The notes: generated by a model from the letters alone, not told the origin. DNA of 64,000 bases from Arenibacter nanhaiticus (GCF_900141935.1 NZ_FQYX01000008.1:1-64000), one strand, 5' to 3'; counted from the first letter of the stretch, positions 16,142-25,765 are shown. Translations and numbers: made by a program.

Positions 16142-17926
16142 ATGAATACCGATATTGAAAATTTATTTAAGGATAAGGTTATAGGGCATCCGGCCGGACT
16201 TTTTGTCTTATTTTTTACAGAGATGTGGGAGCGGTTTTCCTTTTATGGAATGCGAATCCTATTAGTACTTTTTTTAACGGCACCCTTAATTGGGGACAAT
16301 CCTGGTTGGGAATGGCCCCGGGAACACGCCTTGGCGTTGATTGGAACTTACGCTTCCTTGCTTTATCTGACACCAATTATCGGAGGCTATGTAGCCGATA
16401 AATTTACCGGCTATAAATGGGCGGTGATCATAGGGTGTTTTATCATGATGTTGGGCCACGCTGCCATGGTCTTTGAAACGCAATTTACCTTATATCTAGG
16501 ATTGGCATTTTTGGTTATAGGAACAGGATTCTTTAAGCCTAATGTCACTTCCATGATTTCCGAAATGTACAAAGGCAAAGAATCTAAGAAAGATGGAGCA
16601 TACACTATATTTTATATGGGGGTTAATGCCGGTGCTTTCTTTGGAATGATGCTTTGTGGGTACTTGGCCGAGAATATCGGTTGGAGCTATGGCTTTGGAT
16701 TGGCAGGGATTTTTATGTTCTTGGGAATGCTGCAATTTTGGTTGGCCAAAGATTTATTTGGTAGTATAGGGGAAAAACCTAGTAAAAAATACGAGGTAGA
16801 ATTGCCGCAAAATATTAACGAAGAAAGTGTTGTAGTCGATGAGAATAAGGAAGCAGAAGAAAAACTAAACCCTTTTACGACACTAGACAAGGTGTTAATG
16901 ATCTTATCTGCCATCGGAGGGGTGTTGTACCTTTTTAACGATCCGATGTCTAAAATAGGCGACATAAACCTTCTGAACTTTAGTATTGGTAACTATGATG
17001 GTTCGACGATAACAGTGCTAGCGGCCTTGGTGATGTTCTTGTGGCTTATTATCAGCAGAATCTTTAGATATACCAAAATTGTACGCGATAGAATTATTGC
17101 CGTTTCTATTTTTGGATTGTTTACGGTGTTTTTCTTTGCCGCCTTTGAGCAATCTTTGGGATCCATGACCATTTTTGCCAGAGATTATACGGCGAGGGAA
17201 TTATCAGGAAATGCTGCTACGATTTTTAAAATCATAGATTTAATTCTGACGGTTGGACCTTTGGCGGTAATCTCATGGGTGTTGGTGTTATTGTTTAAAA
17301 AAACCTATACCAAGATTCCGTATTCCAATATTGTTTTGGCGCTTGCCTTTGTTTCGCTTTGGGGTGTTGTAATTTGGAAAATCGACAGGGAGTTTAGTAA
17401 GGATGCTACCGAAGTAGGAGCTTCATGGTTCGGAATTCTAAACTCCTTTTTTATTATCGTTCTCGCGCCTTTCTTTTCGAAATGGTGGGAAAGCAAATAC
17501 AATCCGAGTGCGGCCATGAAATATGGGTTGGGATTAATTCTTCTGGGACTGGGATTCGGTTTTTTGGCCTTTGGAACTGCCGGAATACCTCCAGGAGCAC
17601 AAACAGCTTCGGTGAGTATGGTGTTTTTAATTTGTACCTACTTTTTCCACACCATGGGAGAGCTTTGTTTGTCTCCCGTAGGCTTATCGTACCTAAGTAA
17701 ATTGGTGCCTGGAAGAATGATCGGTTTTATGTTTGGTATTTGGTATTTGGCCATTGCCATTGGTCAAAAGGCCGCCGGAAATATGGGAGGAATGATCGAT
17801 AAAATTGCGACTGAATATTCCCTAAGTACTTTCTTCTTAATTTTTACATTAATACCAGTAGGGGTAGGATTTATATCGATTGTATTAAATCCGATCATTA
17901 AAAAACTAATGCACGGAGTACGTTAA
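16142..17926 (+). CDS. POT-family proton/oligopeptide symporter 2
   Basis: This second POT transporter (594 residues) has LFFTEMWERFSFYGMRILL, IIGGYVADKFTGYKW, FKPNVTSMI, AYTIFYMGVNAGAFFG and the late FHTMGELCLSPVGLSYL. A charged loop sits at about residues 218-245. Unlike its neighbour it has no large insert before the last helix, so the pair is diverged rather than a recent duplication and may differ in substrate. It ends 1 base from the convergent comEC gene. Confidence 0.92.
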   Translation: MNTDIENLFKDKVIGHPAGLFVLFFTEMWERFSFYGMRILLVLFLTAPLIGDNPGWEWPREHALALIGTYASLLYLTPIIGGYVADKFTGYKWAVIIGCFIMMLGHAAMVFETQFTLYLGLAFLVIGTGFFKPNVTSMISEMYKGKESKKDGAYTIFYMGVNAGAFFGMMLCGYLAENIGWSYGFGLAGIFMFLGMLQFWLAKDLFGSIGEKPSKKYEVELPQNINEESVVVDENKEAEEKLNPFTTLDKVLMILSAIGGVLYLFNDPMSKIGDINLLNFSIGNYDGSTITVLAALVMFLWLIISRIFRYTKIVRDRIIAVSIFGLFTVFFFAAFEQSLGSMTIFARDYTARELSGNAATIFKIIDLILTVGPLAVISWVLVLLFKKTYTKIPYSNIVLALAFVSLWGVVIWKIDREFSKDATEVGASWFGILNSFFIIVLAPFFSKWWESKYNPSAAMKYGLGLILLGLGFGFLAFGTAGIPPGAQTASVSMVFLICTYFFHTMGELCLSPVGLSYLSKLVPGRMIGFMFGIWYLAIAIGQKAAGNMGGMIDKIATEYSLSTFFLIFTLIPVGVGFISIVLNPIIKKLMHGVR

Positions 17927-17927
17927 A

Positions 17928-19952
17928 CTACTCAAAAGTATATATCAGAGCTCCCTTTTCACCAGTATAGTGAAAAGGGAGCTTTCTTTTTTTACAACTT
18001 GCTTCCCACTGTGCTATATAGCTTTTGTAGTTACTGCCATCGGCAACTATTATTTCTGGATGAAGCGTGTCAATAAGGCGATCTAAATTAATTTTTGGGG
18101 ACTGTGTCAATAGCAAAGTAGTAACCTTGTAATCCGTCTTGGGATAAAATCCACTGCTGTCTACCACAAATAAGTTGTCCTCCCCATACCTAAAACTGTT
18201 TTGTAAGATACTGTAATTAATTTTCCCAATGTTTTTGGATAGACTAAAGTCGTTCACCACCCTTGCTGTGGCAAGGCTATCTCTATGAAAAACGCTTAAG
18301 CTATTGCCGCTTTGATACAGAATGGCAGAACTCCTAGGGATATGGGCTATCAGAATTGTTTCGGTTTTATAAAGTTCCAAGGAAACATAGTACCACCACA
18401 GCTGAAAACACAAAATACCAAGAAAACACATCAGCACTCGTTTAAAAGAAGCCTTGGCAAATAGCAGGCCCATTGAAATAATTATAACAAAGCTTAGGAC
18501 CAATTGTACGGCATCAAAGTAAATATTCTTAAAAAGAAACAACTCTTGTTGCGCTATCTGTCCAATGACCCAGTTCATGCTTTTGATGATAGAATTATAC
18601 CCTAAGGCCAAGAAGGACGGTAAAATATCGAAGACTACTAAAATTAACAACAGTATCCCCATGCCCAATATAAAGGCAAGGAAGGGGACCACTATAAGGT
18701 TCGAAACAAAGAAGAGCCCAGGGAATTGATGGAAATAAAAAAGGCTAATGGGCAATACGCCCAATTGTGCTGCGATACTGACCGAAAGCAGTTCCCATCC
18801 TTTTTTTAGGAACCAGTTTTTTGGCGTCCAGAATTCTTGAAGCTTAGGGAATATCAATACAATAGAAAATACGGCGGCATAACTTAATTGAAACCCTACC
18901 TGAAACAACAACATGGGGTTGATGAGGAGTAGGATAAAAAGAAGGGACAGGGCCAGAACATTAAAATTGCTGGTGGGCCTATTTAAATACAGCGCATAGG
19001 CTACAAAAGAAAACATAGTAACTGCCCTGATAATAGAGGCGGATAGCCCAGCTAAGAAGGCGAAATTCCATAAGCATAATACAATGATGAAGAGTTTAAT
19101 GGTTTTGCCTTTGGGAAGCAATTCTAAGGGTTTTAGCAAGAAATGTAACAGTCCTAACAAGATGCCAATGTGCAAGCCGGAAAGAGCTAAGATATGAAAG
19201 GCCCCGGCATCCTTGTAATGCGTATTGGTCTCTTGGCTAAGGTCATTGCGCTCACCGAGCAATAAGGCTTGGATAACCCCCAACTCTTCTCGACCAAAGG
19301 GGTGTTCCCTTAATTTGCCGATGAGATGGTTTCTTGCCCTTGCTGCTATTCCCATTAAGGTTTTGGATGGGGTATCCTTTTTTGCGAATTGGACAGCGCT
19401 TATTTTTAGTCGATGGTAAATACCTAGGCCTTCTGCGTATTTTTTATAGTTAAATTGAAGTGGGTTTAAAGGAGAAGAAAGCGGGGTCAAGGCGGAATAG
19501 GCTATAATTTCATCGTCTACAAGAAGTGCGTTACCGGTAGAATCCCTGTTTATATTGAGAAATATTTTCCCAGAGGCCTTTAAGGAATCGGCCTGTTGTA
19601 CTTCGGCAATGTAACGATGGCTGTAGAGGGTAGGTTTTAAGACCTCCCTGATTTTTAAGGTCCATTCCCTTTTTTCGTGCTGTGGAAAATGACTGTAGTG
19701 GTCCGGCCAGTTTTTTGGTTGGGAGAAGGAAAAGGAAAGTGCTCCTATTGAAATGGCCAAAAGCGTGGTAATAGTGCCAAATAATAAAGAAGAACTATGG
19801 TGTTTTCTTATGAATACAATCCCCAGGATTAGGAGAAAGAATAGGGTAAGGGATAAGGAGACAATAGGGGAGGGATTACTGAAATATCCCAATAAAATAC
19901 CAAAAATAATGCAAAGAGTAAGTTTAACGGCTATGAATTTTAGCCATTGCAT
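17928..19952 (-). CDS. ComEC/Rec2-family DNA-uptake channel
   Basis: The 674-residue inner-membrane protein has N-terminal helices, an OB-like DUF4131 region (about residues 60-180) and the ComEC competence domain with HILALSGLHIGILLGLLHF and GLSASIIRAVTMF. About ten membrane segments are expected. The C-terminal part looks like the tail of a metallo-beta-lactamase fold but lacks the HxHxDH metal motif, so any nuclease activity is doubtful. It would carry single-stranded DNA across the inner membrane in natural transformation. It starts 1 base after the NlpC/P60 stop codon. Confidence 0.88.
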   Translation of the reverse strand: MQWLKFIAVKLTLCIIFGILLGYFSNPSPIVSLSLTLFFLLILGIVFIRKHHSSSLLFGTITTLLAISIGALSFSFSQPKNWPDHYSHFPQHEKREWTLKIREVLKPTLYSHRYIAEVQQADSLKASGKIFLNINRDSTGNALLVDDEIIAYSALTPLSSPLNPLQFNYKKYAEGLGIYHRLKISAVQFAKKDTPSKTLMGIAARARNHLIGKLREHPFGREELGVIQALLLGERNDLSQETNTHYKDAGAFHILALSGLHIGILLGLLHFLLKPLELLPKGKTIKLFIIVLCLWNFAFLAGLSASIIRAVTMFSFVAYALYLNRPTSNFNVLALSLLFILLLINPMLLFQVGFQLSYAAVFSIVLIFPKLQEFWTPKNWFLKKGWELLSVSIAAQLGVLPISLFYFHQFPGLFFVSNLIVVPFLAFILGMGILLLILVVFDILPSFLALGYNSIIKSMNWVIGQIAQQELFLFKNIYFDAVQLVLSFVIIISMGLLFAKASFKRVLMCFLGILCFQLWWYYVSLELYKTETILIAHIPRSSAILYQSGNSLSVFHRDSLATARVVNDFSLSKNIGKINYSILQNSFRYGEDNLFVVDSSGFYPKTDYKVTTLLLTQSPKINLDRLIDTLHPEIIVADGSNYKSYIAQWEASCKKRKLPFHYTGEKGALIYTFE

Positions 19953-19953
19953 T

Positions 19954-20517
19954 TTATAATACTCTTGCAGCCTTTACAAAGGCATGGTTCCAGAATCCTT
20001 CGCGAAGCGAGGAGATAATAACCCCTCTAGAGGTAGAGGAATGAATAAACTGTACGTCATTGCCCTCTACGGCTACCACTAATCCAACATGGTTGATTTT
20101 TCTGCTTTTTCTAGAAGTTTTAAAAAAGACTAAATCCCCTTTGTTAATCTCGTCCAGCGGTATGGTTTCGCCGTGTTCCGCCATCTGATAGGAAGATCGA
20201 GGCAAGGAAATATCGTGTTGGCCAAAGCTAACATACATTAAGCCGGAGCAATCCATTCCGTTAGAATTGGTGCCGCCATATCGGTAGTTTACCCCAGAAT
20301 AGGATAGGGCAGTATTTATTACCTGATCTGTGATTTTAGGGACTACATCTTTTATTTCTTCAGGAGCCAACACCATTTCGTTATGTTCTTCCAAAGATGG
20401 TATAGAAGCTGCAACACTTATTTTTCGTTCATCGCTTTGTGTGGCACCTCTTTTAGAGACCCCGCAACTGGCAAGCAAAATGATAAGCAATAGAGAAAGA
20501 TGTTGGTGTTTCATCAA
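19954..20517 (-). CDS. NlpC/P60 (C40) peptidoglycan hydrolase lipoprotein
   Basis: The 187-residue lipoprotein has a signal ending in LLASC and an NlpC/P60 domain from about residue 65. The catalytic Cys is in YGGTNSNGMDCSGLMY, the His in INHVGLVV, and the third polar residue is probably the His of QFIHSST. Such enzymes cut the stem-peptide bond next to D-Glu. Coupling to comEC by 1 base may be accidental or may reflect wall opening during DNA uptake. A second Met directly follows the first and could be the real start. Confidence 0.9.
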   Translation of the reverse strand: MMKHQHLSLLLIILLASCGVSKRGATQSDERKISVAASIPSLEEHNEMVLAPEEIKDVVPKITDQVINTALSYSGVNYRYGGTNSNGMDCSGLMYVSFGQHDISLPRSSYQMAEHGETIPLDEINKGDLVFFKTSRKSRKINHVGLVVAVEGNDVQFIHSSTSRGVIISSLREGFWNHAFVKAARVL

Positions 20518-20541
20518 CTAAAAAATTAATACCCTTACGGC

Positions 20542-20549
20542 CAAATTTA
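20542..20549 (-). promoter_or_regulatory. -7 box upstream of the NlpC/P60-comEC pair
   Basis: TAAATTTG on minus fits TAnnTTTG and lies 24 bases upstream of the start codon. No TTG is seen at the expected -33 spacing, so support is partial. Confidence 0.45.
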
Positions 20550-20695
20550 GAGAAATAACTTTATAGCATTCTAAATTTTAACCTTTTATAAGTAACGGTT
20601 TATTTCGCTCGCTTATTGTGTATCCTTGCCAATATTTGACATTTATTAATAATGAGATTTTCTTGGGCGTTCCCAAGAATTAAATACCGGTACTT

Positions 20696-21817
20696 TTAAG
20701 ATGTAGCTGTATTTTCTACAATTAATTCAGCTGCTTTTTCACTGGCACCCTTACCTCCCAATTTTTTTTCCAACAGCGTATAGGCTTCAATCTGTGTGGT
20801 TCTATAAGGTCCCTCTAAAATTTTAGATAGTTCTGTTTTGATGTTTTTGGCATTAAGGTCGTTCTGAATAAGTTCTTTTACCACTTCCTTATCCATTATT
20901 AAATTCACCAAGGATATAAATTTAAGGGTAATGATCCGTTTTGCGATCGCGTAGGATATCCAATGGGCACGGTAGCAAACTACTTGTGGAACTTTAAATA
21001 AGGCGGTTTCTAGGGTAGCCGTGCCACTGGTTACCAGAGCAGCATGGGATAAGCTTAGAAGATCGTATGTTTTATTGGAGATTAGACTTACCTGGGAGGC
21101 CTTTAGAAAAGGGAGGTAAAAGTCTACATCTAAGCTTGGGGCCCCAGCAATGACGAATTGGTAGTCGGGAAAAGACTCGATCGCAGAGAGCATCAGGGTC
21201 AACATTTTTTGTACTTCTTGCTTACGGCTTCCAGGCAATAAAGCAATAATAGGTTTTGAAGGGTGTAGCTTGTTCTCTTTTCTAAATATGTTGTCCGGGG
21301 TCCTAGGCAAATCGTCAATGGCGTCGATTAGGGGGTGTCCGACAAAATTCACAGGGTATTGATGTTTCTTTTCATAAAAATCTTTTTCAAAAGGCAGAAT
21401 GACATACATGGCATCGATATCCCTCTTTATTTTACGGATCCTAGATTCCCTAGAGGCCCATATCTGAGGAGAAATATAGTAATTGGTCTTAAAATTATTT
21501 TCTTTGGCCCAAGAGGCAATGCGAAGATTAAATCCGGAATAGTCTATAAAAATAATGACATCAGGGTTAAATTTGGCAATATCGGTTTTGCAGAAAGCGA
21601 TGTTTTTAAAAATTTTATTGATGTTGGTCACCACCTCAATAAAGCCCATAAAGCCCATATCCTTGTAGTTTTTAACCAAGGTACCTCCGGCTTTTTCCAT
21701 TAAATCGCCGCCCCAACAACGAATGTCGGCCTCTTTGTCCTTAAGTTTTAGTGCTTTTATAAGGTTAGAGCCATGTAAGTCTCCCGAGGCTTCTCCTGCA
21801 ATGATGTAATATTTCAT
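20696..21817 (-). CDS. lpxB: lipid-A-disaccharide synthase
   Basis: LpxB joins UDP-diacylglucosamine to lipid X to form the lipid A disaccharide, at the cytosolic face of the inner membrane. The 373-residue product starts with YYIIAGEASGDLHG and carries DYSGFNLRIA, the phosphate-binding LLPGSRKQEVQKML and SGTATLETAL. The frame is open to 21865, but the GEASGD motif belongs at the N-terminus, so the ATG at 21817 is chosen. It lies downstream of surE and a small membrane gene with about 220 bases between, which hold a partial dispersed repeat. Confidence 0.95.
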   Translation of the reverse strand: MKYYIIAGEASGDLHGSNLIKALKLKDKEADIRCWGGDLMEKAGGTLVKNYKDMGFMGFIEVVTNINKIFKNIAFCKTDIAKFNPDVIIFIDYSGFNLRIASWAKENNFKTNYYISPQIWASRESRIRKIKRDIDAMYVILPFEKDFYEKKHQYPVNFVGHPLIDAIDDLPRTPDNIFRKENKLHPSKPIIALLPGSRKQEVQKMLTLMLSAIESFPDYQFVIAGAPSLDVDFYLPFLKASQVSLISNKTYDLLSLSHAALVTSGTATLETALFKVPQVVCYRAHWISYAIAKRIITLKFISLVNLIMDKEVVKELIQNDLNAKNIKTELSKILEGPYRTTQIEAYTLLEKKLGGKGASEKAAELIVENTATS

Positions 21818-21877
21818 AAGTGGATATATATATTGTTTTTTTTGACGGACATATGTAATTCGCATGGCTCAATTCTT

Positions 21878-21909
21878 ATTTGCGAGCCACTTTCTGTCAT
21901 GCGCAGTTC
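21878..21909 (+). repeat. dispersed repeat family 2, partial copy
   Basis: Thirty-two bases from ATTTGCGAGCC to GCGCAGTTC match the core of the repeats at 48157 and 60805 at about three quarters of positions, including GTCATGC. The upstream half (GGTCATACTT...GTACAA) is not recognisable here. Bases near 22038-22055 (AAAAGACCTTATAAT) resemble 48270-48290. It lies upstream of lpxB, on the opposite strand. Confidence 0.5.
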
Positions 21910-22037
21910 ATATGAAATGTCTATTTTCAAATACCATAAACCGATCGTTTCTATGGAGCCTTGTTGCTGGGCGCATTCCGGGAACCGATTCAGGGCTGAT
22001 TATATTTTTTAAACCGATGAATAAATTTCGTCGACTT

Positions 22038-22319
22038 TTAAAAGACCTTATAATATAAAATTAGAATAGCGGTGAACAGTGTTGCCATCATAACCCCTCT
22101 GGCCCTATAATCTCTTCGAAGCTTTAAAAATCCAAAAAAGGCAAACAAATTCAATATTGCTCCAAGTGCCAATAGGCTCCCTACATGCCCTTGGGCAACA
22201 GCTGCCTGGTAAGTTTCCAAGATTCCGAAGTCAGAGAACAACACGATATAGGCAAGGGTTCCTATCGTATTGGCTATGAGTCCTACAACAAATCCTATTA
22301 ATATCTCTTTTTTAATCAT
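22038..22319 (-). CDS. small three-helix membrane protein
   Basis: This 93-residue protein has three hydrophobic segments: about residues 7-28, 46-64 and 74-91. RRDYRARG between the second and third is a positive cytosolic loop. It overlaps the end of surE by 8 bases, so it is translationally coupled to it. No family is recognised beyond a conserved hypothetical membrane protein of Flavobacteriia. Confidence 0.7.
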   Translation of the reverse strand: MIKKEILIGFVVGLIANTIGTLAYIVLFSDFGILETYQAAVAQGHVGSLLALGAILNLFAFFGFLKLRRDYRARGVMMATLFTAILILYYKVF

Positions 22320-23091
22320 TTAGGTTCCAGTTGTTAATGAGTTGTATGGCGTGGTGTGCGGTTAGGTCAAATTGGGTAGGGACCACGGATATGTATCCTT
22401 GCGACAAGGCAAATTCGTCGGTGTCTTCTCCTTTATCCAACAGTTCAAATTCACCGGTAAGCCAATAGTATTCTTTGCCCGTAGGATTGGTGCGCTTATC
22501 GAATTTTTCCTTCCAATTAGCACGTGCCTGTCTGCAAATCCTAATGCCTTTTGGAGCTTCGGAAGTAGTTTTGGGTATGTTTACGTTGAGTACTACGCCT
22601 TTTGGAATGCCATTTTGCAAGGCTTCTTGGACTATTTTTTGAATGCTTTCTTTGGCCAGGTCAAAATTGGCATCCCAAGAATAATCGCAAAGCGAAAAAC
22701 CAATGGCGGGAATTCCTTCGATACCGGCTTCAATGGCCGCACTCATAGTACCGGAATAAATAACATTTATAGATGAGTTAGAGCCATGGTTGATGCCACT
22801 GACGCAAAGATCGGGTTTCCGGTCCAATAATTCCTGAAGTCCCAATTTTACACAGTCGGCCGGGGTACCACTACAACTGTATTCCTGCTCTATCCCATTT
22901 TCAAGGTCTCTTTGGGATTTCTTAATATAGAGGGTGTTGTCGATTGTAATGGCATGTCCCATTCCGGACTGTGGACTATCCGGAGCAACTACTACTACAT
23001 CGCCTATTTCTTTCATAAAACGAATTAACGCCCTTAGACCAGGGGCAGTAATACCATCGTCATTGGTAACAAGAATCAAAGGTTTTGTCAT
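22312..23091 (-). CDS. surE: 5'/3'-nucleotidase SurE
   Basis: SurE is a metal-dependent phosphatase for nucleoside monophosphates, linked to stationary-phase survival. The 259-residue product shows the metal-binding VTNDDGITAPG at the N-terminus, APDSPQSGMGHAIT, SGTPADCVKLGL, SGINHGSNSSINVIYSGTM and the GYISVVPTQFDLT end. The frame runs upstream to 23112, but the ATG at 23091 places the DD motif correctly. The downstream small membrane gene overlaps it. Confidence 0.95.
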   Translation of the reverse strand: MTKPLILVTNDDGITAPGLRALIRFMKEIGDVVVVAPDSPQSGMGHAITIDNTLYIKKSQRDLENGIEQEYSCSGTPADCVKLGLQELLDRKPDLCVSGINHGSNSSINVIYSGTMSAAIEAGIEGIPAIGFSLCDYSWDANFDLAKESIQKIVQEALQNGIPKGVVLNVNIPKTTSEAPKGIRICRQARANWKEKFDKRTNPTGKEYYWLTGEFELLDKGEDTDEFALSQGYISVVPTQFDLTAHHAIQLINNWNLND

Positions 23092-23109
23092 GGCATATAA
23101 TTTATGGGG

Positions 23110-23117
23110 CAAAAATA
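23110..23117 (-). promoter_or_regulatory. -7 box upstream of surE
   Basis: TATTTTTG on minus lies 18 bases upstream of the surE ATG at 23091. No TTG is seen at standard spacing, so the call rests on the -7 box alone. Confidence 0.4.
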
Positions 23118-23391
23118 CGTTTTTAATATGTTATTGGTTTTAGCCTATATGGCTAGCTCTTAGAAAGTTTAAAAATTAAGATACATTTTTAAAGAATCAA
23201 GGATAATCCTTTGTTTTCTAGAAAAGCCTGTATATAATATTAACAAAACATTAATGTCATAAATGCTAATACTGGCATGGTTTTTACTTTATTTTAGGCG
23301 AATCCTTATAATTTCTGGGATTTAAATGGCAAAGCTAGGATTACGCTTGCCATTTGATTAATTTTATAGAATCCGAATAATATAAAAATAG
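23118..23391 (+). other. spacer with 5'-leader hairpin before the Prc protease
   Basis: The spacer between divergent surE and the protease gene holds no gene. Within the probable leader, AAATGGCAAAGC (from 23324) faces GCTTGCCATTT (to 23355), a stem of 11 pairs with one bulged A and a loop of about nine bases. It ends 36 bases before the protease start codon. No TAnnTTTG box was found on plus. Confidence 0.4.
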
Positions 23392-25572
23392 ATGAAAAGA
23401 AATTTAGCTTACGCATTATTAGTAATGCTTGTTGCGGTGGCTTCATGTAGTTTTACCAATAAAACTTTTGAAACAGATGATAAGGATAAGTTATTGTTGG
23501 ATTTGATTACTTATGTACTGGAGCGAGGCCATTATCAGCCCAAAGATATTAACGATGATTTCTCGGTAGAAGTGTTTGATAGTTTTATAGATATAATAGA
23601 TCCTACCAAACGTTATTTCTTAGCGAGCGATATAGAAGAGTTTGAAAAGTACAAATTTCAGATTGACGATCAGATAAAGAATGTCGATATTACCTTTTTC
23701 GATATCGTTTACGGGCGCCTTGTACAAAGAATGGCCGAAGCCAAAGAAATTTACAGGGAAGTTTTAAAGGAGCCTTTTGATTTTTCGGTAGAGGAAACAT
23801 TGGATGTTAAGTACAATAAACAGCCGTTTGTATCTTCTAAAAAGGAATTGAAAGAGCGCTGGAGAAAGCAATTGAAATATGCTACTTTAGGAACTTATGA
23901 CAGCAAATTAGAAGGCAACAAGCTCAAAGCGGTAGATAAGGAAACCGATGTAAATAAGGAGGGCCCTTCCAATGCTTTTGAAGACAATACCCCTGCGGCT
24001 CCATTGGGTCCGGCGGAAGCAGAGAAGGTCGCAAGGGAATCGACTAAAAACACCTTGGACGATTATTTTGAGTTCATAGATGAATTAGAGCGTAAAGATT
24101 GGTTTGTACAATACTTAAATACTATTGTAGAAGTTTTTGATCCCCATACTTTTTATTTTGCCCCAGATGACAAAGAAAAATTCGATACCAGTATGTCTGG
24201 AAAATTCGAAGGGATTGGCGCTAGGTTGCAAAAGAAAAAAGACCAAACCAAAATTGTAGAAATCATTTCTGGTGGTCCGGTTTGGAGGAACCAACAAATT
24301 GAAGTTGGTGACGAGATCTTAAAAGTAGGTCAAAACGGCGAAACTCCCGTTGATATTGTGGGGATGCGTTTAGATGATGCCATTAAATTTATTAAAGGCC
24401 CCAAAGGGACCATTGTAGATTTAACGGTAAGAAAAGTAGACGGTTCCATTATCGTAGTTTCTTTGATGCGCGATGTAGTAGAATTGGAGGAATCTTATGC
24501 TAAATCTGCCACTGTAACAAAAAATGGGCAGAAATATGGACTGATCAATCTTCCTAAATTTTATGTGGATTTTGAAGATTACAACGAGCGAAATGCAGCC
24601 ACCGATGTGGCTAAGGAAATAGAACGCTTAAAAGAGGCCGGTGTCGAAGGGTTGATATTGGACTTAAGGGACAACGGTGGTGGATCTTTGAAGACCGTAG
24701 TCGATATGGCCGGGCTTTTTATCAAAGAAGGACCTATCGTACAGGTGCGATCTACCAATAAAGCACCAGAAGTGTATAACGATAAGGATGACCGAATTCA
24801 GTGGGACGGACCTTTGGTTATATTGGTGAACGAATTGTCGGCCTCAGCTTCGGAAATTCTGGCAGCTGCGATGCAAGATTATAAAAGAGGGGTGGTAATA
24901 GGAAGTAAGCAGACCTTTGGTAAAGGTACCGTTCAGAATGTAATTCCTTTAGAGAATATTGTTCGTAGTAATGAATACGGAGATTTAGGAGCGATAAAAA
25001 TTACGACCCAGAAATTTTATAGAATTAATGGGGGCTCAACCCAGTTGGAAGGAGTAAAGAGCGACGTGATTGTTCCAGACCGTTATAGTTATATTGATAT
25101 AGGAGAAAAAGATCAGGAAAACCCGTTGGGTTGGGATAAAATAGCCCCGGCAAAATATGCTCCATGGGACGGGTACATCGATTATGAAGCAACGATTGCC
25201 AATAGTACCAAAAGGATGGCTGGTAACGAGCAGATAAAACTGATAGATGAAAATGCTAGATGGATTAAGAAAGCTCAGGACGAAACGATAGTTTCCTTAA
25301 AGTATAACAACTATAAGAAAGAGTTGGAAAAGGATAAGGAGACAGCCAAGTATTTTAAAACTATCAATGATTACAATTCTCATTTGCTTTTTGAATCTTT
25401 AGGCTACGAAAAAGAGCTTTTTGCAAAAGATACGGTGCTAAAGGAAAAACGTGTTCGTTGGCATAAGGATCTGACAAAAGACGTATATATAGAAGAAGCG
25501 GTAAACGTTTTGCAGGATTTAAAAATGAATCATATAAATGAGACAAAAGTTGCCAGTGTTAAAAATAAATAG
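23392..25572 (+). CDS. carboxy-terminal processing protease (Prc/Tsp, S41)
   Basis: This periplasmic protease degrades or trims proteins from the C-terminus. The 726-residue lipoprotein has a signal ending in AVASC, an N-terminal helical domain with YFLASDIEEFEKYKFQ, a PDZ domain at about residues 265-350 (IEVGDEILKVGQNG) and the S41 core. There the nucleophile is Ser485 in LSASASEIL and the general base Lys511 in TFGKGTVQ. A C-terminal DUF3340-type region follows. Length and domain order match E. coli Prc. A strong terminator begins 20 bases past the stop codon. Confidence 0.93.
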   Translation: MKRNLAYALLVMLVAVASCSFTNKTFETDDKDKLLLDLITYVLERGHYQPKDINDDFSVEVFDSFIDIIDPTKRYFLASDIEEFEKYKFQIDDQIKNVDITFFDIVYGRLVQRMAEAKEIYREVLKEPFDFSVEETLDVKYNKQPFVSSKKELKERWRKQLKYATLGTYDSKLEGNKLKAVDKETDVNKEGPSNAFEDNTPAAPLGPAEAEKVARESTKNTLDDYFEFIDELERKDWFVQYLNTIVEVFDPHTFYFAPDDKEKFDTSMSGKFEGIGARLQKKKDQTKIVEIISGGPVWRNQQIEVGDEILKVGQNGETPVDIVGMRLDDAIKFIKGPKGTIVDLTVRKVDGSIIVVSLMRDVVELEESYAKSATVTKNGQKYGLINLPKFYVDFEDYNERNAATDVAKEIERLKEAGVEGLILDLRDNGGGSLKTVVDMAGLFIKEGPIVQVRSTNKAPEVYNDKDDRIQWDGPLVILVNELSASASEILAAAMQDYKRGVVIGSKQTFGKGTVQNVIPLENIVRSNEYGDLGAIKITTQKFYRINGGSTQLEGVKSDVIVPDRYSYIDIGEKDQENPLGWDKIAPAKYAPWDGYIDYEATIANSTKRMAGNEQIKLIDENARWIKKAQDETIVSLKYNNYKKELEKDKETAKYFKTINDYNSHLLFESLGYEKELFAKDTVLKEKRVRWHKDLTKDVYIEEAVNVLQDLKMNHINETKVASVKNK

Positions 25573-25591
25573 TTGCCATCAATAATGGTAC

Positions 25592-25622
25592 AAAAAAAAC
25601 CTGCTCTAGAGCAGGTTTTTTT
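25592..25622 (+). terminator. terminator after the Prc protease
   Basis: CCTGCTCT and AGAGCAGG (25600-25615) form a perfect palindrome flanked by runs of A and T. It is bidirectional in form and lies between convergent genes. Confidence 0.9.
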
Positions 25623-25658
25623 GTTTTTGGGCTGTAGGATTATTGTTAATCGATTCCC

Positions 25659-25740
25659 GCGTTAGGGACCGCAGCGGCATCCCCGCAGCAAGGCAAGGGA
25701 TATAGCGAAGGCCCCGACCGACGAAGGAGGGAACGCCCAA
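25659..25740 (+). repeat. dispersed hairpin repeat, copy B
   Basis: This 82-base copy runs from GCGTTAGGGA through GCAGCGGCATCCC, a short loop, GGGATATAGCGAAGG and CCCGACCGACGAAGGAGG to GGGAACGCCC. Outer GCGTT and AACGC pair; inner ATCCC and GGGAT pair. It lies between the Prc terminator and the 3' end of the selO gene, that is, in a convergent spacer. Confidence 0.85.
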
Positions 25741-25765
25741 ATTATTCTTCTAAAAATTATTAAAG

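Noticed and set aside
21864-22058. Plus-strand frame of 64 codons between lpxB and the small membrane gene
   Set aside because: It overlaps a dispersed repeat, has no ribosome-binding context and no recognisable family.
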